Source: JBIQJD01 sp044507695
GTDB taxonomy: Bacteria > Bacteroidota > Ignavibacteria > Ignavibacteriales > Ignavibacteriaceae
Assembly (NCBI GenBank): GCA_044507695.1
Contig: JBIQJD010000001.1
Span: 248,001-312,000, forward strand
Length of the DNA stretch: 64,000 nt
Direction: 5' to 3'
Shown here one piece after another: positions 58,611 to 64,000 of the stretch. How positions within the stretch are numbered: the first letter of the stretch is position 1; every line of letters starts with the position of its first letter. Made by a program: the position numbers and the translations under genes. Below the pieces are notes generated by a model. The model was not told the origin of the DNA and made no database searches. It worked only from the letters and a program-made list of their open reading frames with translations.

Positions 58611-61382
58611 ATGAAGAAAATTACTGCATTTCTTTTTCTGTTTTTTCTGATAAATATAAATTCTCTTTCACAATCCGTTAGTGTTAGGGGAACGGCAATT
58701 GATTCAATCTCCGGTACTCCGCTGATATCGGCAAATGTTATCTTAAAAAATTTAGCTGATTCAACCATAAGGGGAACTGCTGCAAATAATAATGGTGAAT
58801 TTTATTTCCCTTCCGTAAAACCAGGCAGATATAGATTAACAATAAGTTTTATCGGCTATAAAAAATTTGAGAATGAATTTAATGTTCAGAACAGATCAAT
58901 AGATTTTGAGAAGATATATTTATCTCCCGAAGAAGTTGAAACTGAAGAAGTTGAAGTTATTGGTACTCTTCCTCCGGTAGTTCAAAATAGTGATACAACA
59001 GAATTCCATGCTGATGCGTTTAAAACAACTACAGATGCTGATGCAGAAGCACTGGTTTCTAAAATGCCCGGAATTACAGTGCAGGATGGAAAGGTGCAGG
59101 CTCAGGGTGAAGATGTAAAAAGAGTATTAGTTGATGGAAAAGAATTTTTTGGTGATGATCCCAATGCTGTGCTGAAAAATGTTCCGGCAGAAATTATAGA
59201 AAAAATCCAGGTGTTTGATGAGCAAAGTGAGCAGGCACAGTTCACCGGCTTTGATGATGGAAATACAAATAAAACTATAAATATTATTACGCGGATGAGA
59301 ATAAGGGAAGGAACATTTGGCAAATTTACCGCAGGGTTTGGAAGTGCAAAAAAATATTTGGCAGGCGGCAGCATAAATTTTTTTAATGATGATCAGCGGA
59401 TTACAATTCTTTCCCAGATCAATAATATTAATGAACAAAACTTTTCCACTGAAGATTTGCTTGGAATAACTGCATCCTCAGGCGGCGGTGGAAGACGCGG
59501 CGGCAGAGGCAGCAGGGGATTCGGCGGCGGAAATGCTTCTGATTTTCTTGTTAATGTGCGCAATGGAATATCAACTACAAAATCATTTGGAATTAATTAC
59601 GCAAATAAATGGAATGATAATATTGAATTAACTTCCAGTTATTTCTTCAATCTTTCTGATAATGATGCTGAATCTCAAATTCAGCGTGAGTATTTTCTTT
59701 CTGCAAATGCAGTCCAGAATTATTCTGAACAGAATTTCTCTTCCTCACAAAATATCAATCATAGATTTAACATGCGCTTTGAAATGCAGTTTGATTCATT
59801 GAACTCAATTATATTCAGACCACGGTTATCTGCACAGACAAATGAAGGCGCAAGTTCATTATTTGGATTGACAACTGCAGATCAGTTCAATCTTAACAGT
59901 ATAATGAATTTATTCAATTCTGATTTATCAGCTTTAAACGGTTCTGCAGATTTATTATACCGCCACCGCTTTGAAACCCGCGGCAGAACTATTTCAATCA
60001 GTTTGAATTCATCTTATAAAAAAAATGATGGTAACAATAAATTATTCTCGGAAAATCTGTTCTTTGATGAAATGACTTCATCGGATACAATTGACCAGCT
60101 TTCTGATTTATTTTCGGAAGGCAGCGGAGGTTCTGCAAATGTTGTATATACGGAGCCGCTTGGTGAAAACAGCATGATACAATTGAACAGCAGATTTTCA
60201 ATTTCTAAAGATGAAAGTGATCAAAGAACTTTCTCAAATGATTTTATTTCAGGCTATAATGATTTAGACACTTTATTGAGCAGTCTTGCTGAAAAAAAAT
60301 ATAATTCACAAAATTATGGAATCGGTTATCGTTTTCAGGAAAGCGGCTTATCCATCAACGCAAATCTGAATTATAATCTTGCATCGCTGAACAGCGAGCA
60401 GACATTTCCGCGCAGCTTTACAATTAACAAAAATTTTAATTCTGTTCTTCCATCTTTTATGTTGCGCTATAATTTTACAAGAGACAAAAATATCAGAATT
60501 AATTACAGGACAAATAACAACGATCCTTCTGTGAATCAGCTTCAGAACGTATTAAATAATTCCAATCCCGTACAATTACGCATCGGTAATCCGGATCTTA
60601 AACAGGATTACAGGCATTCGTTGTTCATAAGATATTCTGAAATGGATATGGAAACTCTTCATTCAATTTTTGTAATGCTTAGTTCAACTTTTACAAATAA
60701 TTATATTGGAAACAACACGTTCATTGCTTCAAATGATACAATTGTTTATGACGGAATTGAATTAAACAGGGGAACACAGATAACGCGTCCGCAGAATCTT
60801 GATGGATATTTTAATCTTCGTTCTTTCATAACTTACAGTTTTCCGTTCGCATTCATCAAATCAAATATCAATTTGAATTTATCCGGCGGATATGTAAGAA
60901 CGCCGGGAGTGGTTAATAATCAAACGGGATATTCAAATTCCTCCACATTCGGGCTTGGAATTGTAATAAGCAGTAATTTCAGCAGAGATCTTGATTTTAC
61001 AATTTCAACGCAATCAAATTATTCTGATGTTAAAAGTTCACTCAGAGAAAGTTCAAACAGAAATTATCTTACTCAAAATTCAAGGATTAGATTTTACTGG
61101 AAATTTTGGGAAGGCTTTCTCTTTCAAACTGATTTCAGACATCAATACAACGGTGGTTTGCCGGATGATTATGAAAAAAATTCAATTCAGTGGAATATTA
61201 ATATTGGCAAAAAGCTTTTCAGTAATGAAAGCGGGGAATTAAGATTTTCGGTACTTGATATTCTAAATAAGGATACAAACATCAGGCGTGAAACAACGGA
61301 TTTGTATATTGAAGATACCCGGTCCAATGTTTTAGGCAGATATTTTATTCTTTCATTCATTTACAATTTAAGAGCATTTTAA
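58611..61382 (+). CDS. TonB-type outer-membrane receptor with carboxypeptidase-regulatory N domain
   Basis: 923 residues: signal peptide, a CarboxypepD_reg-like beta domain (VRGTAIDSISGTPLISANVIL ... GEFYFPSVKPGRYRLTISFIGYK, to about residue 100), a plug-like region (DADAEALVSKMPGITVQDGKV, LVDGKEFFGDDPNAVLKNVPAE) and a barrel of the OMP_b-brl_3 type. A Gly/Arg-rich low-complexity loop (ASSGGGGRRGGRGSRGFGGG) follows LLGITA near residue 285. The barrel ends FIYNLRAF. It may be a TonB-dependent importer, or a non-TonB barrel relative; no SusD partner is nearby and the substrate is unknown. Confidence 0.88.
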   Translation: MKKITAFLFLFFLININSLSQSVSVRGTAIDSISGTPLISANVILKNLADSTIRGTAANNNGEFYFPSVKPGRYRLTISFIGYKKFENEFNVQNRSIDFEKIYLSPEEVETEEVEVIGTLPPVVQNSDTTEFHADAFKTTTDADAEALVSKMPGITVQDGKVQAQGEDVKRVLVDGKEFFGDDPNAVLKNVPAEIIEKIQVFDEQSEQAQFTGFDDGNTNKTINIITRMRIREGTFGKFTAGFGSAKKYLAGGSINFFNDDQRITILSQINNINEQNFSTEDLLGITASSGGGGRRGGRGSRGFGGGNASDFLVNVRNGISTTKSFGINYANKWNDNIELTSSYFFNLSDNDAESQIQREYFLSANAVQNYSEQNFSSSQNINHRFNMRFEMQFDSLNSIIFRPRLSAQTNEGASSLFGLTTADQFNLNSIMNLFNSDLSALNGSADLLYRHRFETRGRTISISLNSSYKKNDGNNKLFSENLFFDEMTSSDTIDQLSDLFSEGSGGSANVVYTEPLGENSMIQLNSRFSISKDESDQRTFSNDFISGYNDLDTLLSSLAEKKYNSQNYGIGYRFQESGLSINANLNYNLASLNSEQTFPRSFTINKNFNSVLPSFMLRYNFTRDKNIRINYRTNNNDPSVNQLQNVLNNSNPVQLRIGNPDLKQDYRHSLFIRYSEMDMETLHSIFVMLSSTFTNNYIGNNTFIASNDTIVYDGIELNRGTQITRPQNLDGYFNLRSFITYSFPFAFIKSNINLNLSGGYVRTPGVVNNQTGYSNSSTFGLGIVISSNFSRDLDFTISTQSNYSDVKSSLRESSNRNYLTQNSRIRFYWKFWEGFLFQTDFRHQYNGGLPDDYEKNSIQWNINIGKKLFSNESGELRFSVLDILNKDTNIRRETTDLYIEDTRSNVLGRYFILSFIYNLRAF

Positions 61383-61518
61383 GCTGAATTTCAAAATATT
61401 CTGCAAATAAAAAACAATTTATCGGTAGATTACTGTTGAATTATAAATCAGTTTACAAAAACGGGATTAAATCTTATATAGAACATAATCTATTTTAACA
61501 ATACACATCTGTTTATTT

Positions 61519-61548
61519 TTGATTTTTCCGCACCCCTCCCTATATTTG
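61519..61548 (+). promoter_or_regulatory. Candidate asnS promoter
   Basis: TTGATT and TATATT spaced 16 bases, with TATATTTG also matching the Bacteroidota -7 pattern TAnnTTTG. The predicted start is about 25-30 bases before the asnS ATG, which lacks a ribosome site. Confidence 0.4.
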
Positions 61549-61579
61549 AACTCGATTTTTATAAATATTCTCTACTCTT

Positions 61580-62875
61580 ATGCAGAAAATTAACATCAAG
61601 GATTTATCAGGATACGTTGATCAGGAAGTAAGTTTAAAAGGATGGCTTTATAACAAAAGATCAAGTGGAAAAATAAAATTTATTGTACTCAGAGACGGGA
61701 CCGGATATCTTCAATGTGTATATTTTAAGGGGAATGTAACACCCGAAGTTTTTGAAACCGCTGACCGGCTTGGCCAGGAATCTGCAATTGAAGTTACAGG
61801 GAAAGTAAAAAAAGAGCCACGTGCACCAGGCGGATTTGAACTTGATGCAACAGGACTTCAGGTGATTCACGAAGCGCATGATTACCCGATTACCCCAAAA
61901 GAACATGGTATAGAATTTCTGATGGATAACCGCCATCTTTGGCTTAGATCCAGCAAACAGGTTGCAATTCTTAAAATCCGTCATAGAATCGTTAAAGCAA
62001 TTCGTGATTTTTTTGATGACAGAGGCTTTGTTTTGATGGACCCGCCGATTTTAACTCCGGCAGCATGTGAAGGTACTTCAACGCTTTTTGAAACAGAGTA
62101 TTTTGATTTAGGAAAAGCTTATTTAACCCAATCCGGTCAGCTTTATGCTGAAGCCGGCGCAATGGCATTGGGAAAAGTTTATACTTTTGGTCCAACTTTC
62201 AGAGCTGAAAAATCGAAAACAAGAAGACATCTGACTGAATTCTGGATGTGTGAACCTGAAGTAGCTTTTAATGATTTGAATGATAATATGGATCTTGCTG
62301 AGGAATTTCTTGAATATGTTGTGCAGACAGTAATTTCAGAAAAAGAAGAAGAATTAAAAATATTAGAAAGAGATGTAACATTATTAAAAAATGTTAAACG
62401 ACCTTTGCCAAGAATAAGTTATGATGAAGCAGTTGAAATTCTTAAGAACAACGGAATTGATTTTGAATACGGAAATGATTTTGGCGGAACGGATGAAACA
62501 ATTATCTCAAGCCAGTTTGATAGACCTGTAATGGTACATCGTTATCCTGCAGATGTAAAAGCATTCTATATGAAACGTGATCCGGAAAATGAAAAATTTG
62601 CTCTTGCAGTTGATGTACTTGCACCTGAAGGTTATGGTGAAATAATTGGCGGAAGCCAGCGTGAGGATAATTTTGAACTTCTGCTTAGCAGAATAAAAGA
62701 ACATAATCTTCCGCAGGAAGCCTTTGAATGGTATCTCGATCTCAGAAGATTCGGCTCAGTGCCGCATTCCGGCTTTGGACTCGGGCTTGAAAGAACAGTC
62801 GGCTGGATTTGCGGACTTGAACATGTGAGGGAAACAATTCCATTCCCAAGAATGATATACAGGAATACTCCTTAA
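61580..62875 (+). CDS. asnS: Asparagine--tRNA ligase
   Basis: 431 residues. N-terminal OB-fold anticodon domain (LKGWLYNKRSSGKIKFIVLRDGTG), then the class II core: motif 2 in FRAEKSKTRRHLTEFWMCEPE, which is the AsnRS rather than AspRS form (TRRHL), and motif 3 in GFGLGLERTVGWI. It charges tRNA-Asn directly, so the GatCAB route is not needed for Asn here. It is followed by 59 bases and then nuoJ. Confidence 0.96.
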   Translation: MQKINIKDLSGYVDQEVSLKGWLYNKRSSGKIKFIVLRDGTGYLQCVYFKGNVTPEVFETADRLGQESAIEVTGKVKKEPRAPGGFELDATGLQVIHEAHDYPITPKEHGIEFLMDNRHLWLRSSKQVAILKIRHRIVKAIRDFFDDRGFVLMDPPILTPAACEGTSTLFETEYFDLGKAYLTQSGQLYAEAGAMALGKVYTFGPTFRAEKSKTRRHLTEFWMCEPEVAFNDLNDNMDLAEEFLEYVVQTVISEKEEELKILERDVTLLKNVKRPLPRISYDEAVEILKNNGIDFEYGNDFGGTDETIISSQFDRPVMVHRYPADVKAFYMKRDPENEKFALAVDVLAPEGYGEIIGGSQREDNFELLLSRIKEHNLPQEAFEWYLDLRRFGSVPHSGFGLGLERTVGWICGLEHVRETIPFPRMIYRNTP

Positions 62876-62934
62876 TCATTTGGTGAAAAATTTCACTTTA
62901 GGGAATTTCTTTTTTTAACACAGCTAAATTTTTT

Positions 62935-63444
62935 ATGTCATTAGAATTAATACTTTTTATCGTATTTGCCGGTGTTGCAGCCGCATCATCCGTTTTGATG
63001 ATTACACGAAGCAACCCGGTTATAAGTGCGCTTTTTCTCATTCTTAATATGGGAGCGCTCGCAGGAATTTACCTGCTTTTGAATGCGCAATTTATTGCCG
63101 TTGTTCAGGTAATTGTTTACGCCGGTGCAATTATGGTACTTTTCCTCTTCGTAATCATGCTGCTTCGCCCCGGCCATGAAAAACTTTTTGAAACAAAAGG
63201 AATTAAGACATTCGCATTTGCATTGGCAATTCTTGTTTTTATTCAGTTTGCTTACATGATATTTTTTGCCGCTCCTTCAGATTCACTTAATCCTGAAGTT
63301 GCTGCAAGTATTAAAGCCGGCACAGTTGAATCCATCGGCAGGGAACTATACACAAATTATATTTTACCATTTGAAGCCGCAGGTTATTTACTTCTTGCAG
63401 CAACAATTGGTGCATTGGTTTTAGCTAAAAAGAAATTTCAATAA
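62935..63444 (+). CDS. nuoJ: NADH-quinone oxidoreductase subunit J
   Basis: 169 residues, five membrane helices. The conserved third helix IAVVQVIVYAGAIMVLFLFVIMLL near residue 50 is diagnostic of NuoJ/ND6, where its pi-bulge gates proton coupling. Complex I membrane arm. No ribosome site is visible. It is the first of the nuoJKL genes in the window; nuoA-I are not upstream. Confidence 0.95.
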   Translation: MSLELILFIVFAGVAAASSVLMITRSNPVISALFLILNMGALAGIYLLLNAQFIAVVQVIVYAGAIMVLFLFVIMLLRPGHEKLFETKGIKTFAFALAILVFIQFAYMIFFAAPSDSLNPEVAASIKAGTVESIGRELYTNYILPFEAAGYLLLAATIGALVLAKKKFQ

Positions 63445-63448
63445 TAAT

Positions 63449-63754
63449 ATGAACATACCAATAGAATATTATCTCATCTTATCCGCCTTCATGTTTGTGG
63501 TTGGCGTGGCAGGAGTTTTAACAAGACGAAATGCAATTGTAGTTTTTATGTCTATTGAACTCATGCTTAATTCAGCGAACCTGAGTCTTGTTGCTTTTTC
63601 ATCCTTTCTGGGTAATTCAATAGGACAATTGTTCGTGTTCTTTGTTATGACAGTAGCAGCAGCAGAAGCAGCAATCGGGCTTGCAATTATAATTGCATTA
63701 TTCAGAAACAAGCTTACAGTTAATATTGATGAAATAAATATTCTTAAATGGTAA
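63449..63754 (+). CDS. nuoK: NADH-quinone oxidoreductase subunit K
   Basis: 101 residues, three membrane helices. ARKNAIVVFMSIELMLNSANL-type segment with its conserved glutamate near residue 36, and VAAAEAAIGLAIIIALFR with the second conserved glutamate near residue 72, as in NuoK/ND4L. Four bases after nuoJ. Confidence 0.96.
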   Translation: MNIPIEYYLILSAFMFVVGVAGVLTRRNAIVVFMSIELMLNSANLSLVAFSSFLGNSIGQLFVFFVMTVAAAEAAIGLAIIIALFRNKLTVNIDEINILKW

Positions 63755-63795
63755 GATTGCCATTTAAAACTGATTTGAAAAAATAATAATTCAAC

Positions 63796-64000
63796 ATGAT
63801 TCAACTAATACATCTAACAGTTATTCTTCCGCTAATCGGATTTCTCATTAATGGAATTTTCGGCAGTAGAATAAAAAATGAAAAAGTAATCGGCACAATA
63901 GGCAGTGGAGTTATTGGCTTATCCTTCTTAATTGTTGCAGGTGCCTTTTTTGAAACTATCGCTTTGCCTGTTGAACAGAGACAAAATATTGTAACACTCT
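63796..64000 (+). CDS. nuoL: NADH-quinone oxidoreductase subunit L (partial)
   Basis: The frame is open to the window edge: 68 residues beginning MIQLIHLTVILPLIGFLING, as in the first helix of NuoL/ND5, the antiporter-like proton-pumping subunit. The start is 41 bases after nuoK. The call rests on gene order plus this N terminus. Confidence 0.85.
   Translation, partial: MIQLIHLTVILPLIGFLINGIFGSRIKNEKVIGTIGSGVIGLSFLIVAGAFFETIALPVEQRQNIVTL

Noticed and set aside
1..64000. CRISPR arrays, insertion sequences, phage genes, restriction or toxin-antitoxin systems
   Set aside because: I read both strands for spaced direct repeats, transposase motifs and known defence domains and saw none that I could support.

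Overview
The window is AT-rich bacterial chromosome, almost fully coding. I see no insertion sequence, prophage, CRISPR array or rRNA. Several features point to the Bacteroidota/Chlorobiota/Ignavibacteria side of the tree, with Ignavibacteria-like bacteria my best guess. An M1 aminopeptidase ends in a type IX secretion C-terminal sorting domain with the LEQNYPNPFN signature. Succinate dehydrogenase is the three-gene CAB form with a long five-helix cytochrome b. DUF4837, DUF6580 and DUF2723 proteins, many SpII lipoproteins and TonB-dependent receptors are present. The lineage call is inference from these families; no 16S gene is in the window.

Layout. 1-3245: end of a GH57/DUF3536 protein translationally coupled to treY (trehalose from alpha-glucan). 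3240-16017: small stress or housekeeping enzymes, mostly on the minus strand: YtxH, VOC, aldo/keto reductase, DinB, a cluster of three paralogous lipoproteins plus a TPR protein, an MhqD/MhqE-like esterase and dioxygenase pair, an HMA-domain lipoprotein, an isochorismatase-like hydrolase, and a C39-like peptidase divergent from an ATP-grasp ligase. 15490-18280: a vitamin B12 unit (cobalamin riboswitch, btuB-like receptor, DUF6580 membrane protein). 18331-20601: an orphan TPR histidine kinase. 20877-24255: sdhCAB. 24358-28500: an unknown acidic protein, obg, an M48 protease, a CAU tRNA and secG. 28541-34743: PBP4-type DacB, LOG protein, rpsU, a zinc-ribbon protein, Usp, an M14 peptidase, a thioredoxin-fold protein and a small outer-membrane barrel. 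34866-41152: a CYTH-domain remnant coupled to an AddB-like nuclease, the exported M1 aminopeptidase and a ChbG-like deacetylase. 41308-49307: a long run of close-spaced plus-strand genes: greA, ribD, ribE, tilS, hpt, ftsH, a CTP-dependent polyprenol/dolichol kinase-like protein and a DUF4837 lipoprotein. 49310-54099: DUF2723 membrane protein and glnE. 54266-61382: SIMPL protein, exported-looking aldo/keto reductase, a 56-residue DUF2267-like protein, M15 carboxypeptidase, AEC transporter, DinB and a large TonB-type receptor. 61580-64000: asnS, then nuoJ, nuoK and the start of nuoL.

How the parts fit: most of the window is core metabolism and envelope maintenance of a Gram-negative, respiring, B12-importing cell. 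The places with most unexplained structure are the lipoprotein cluster with its shared LytTR-like upstream motif, the divergent C39-peptidase/ATP-grasp pair, the riboswitch-btuB-DUF6580 unit, and the CYTH remnant fused by overlap to the AddB-like gene. I did not find a clear-cut new defence or mobile system.
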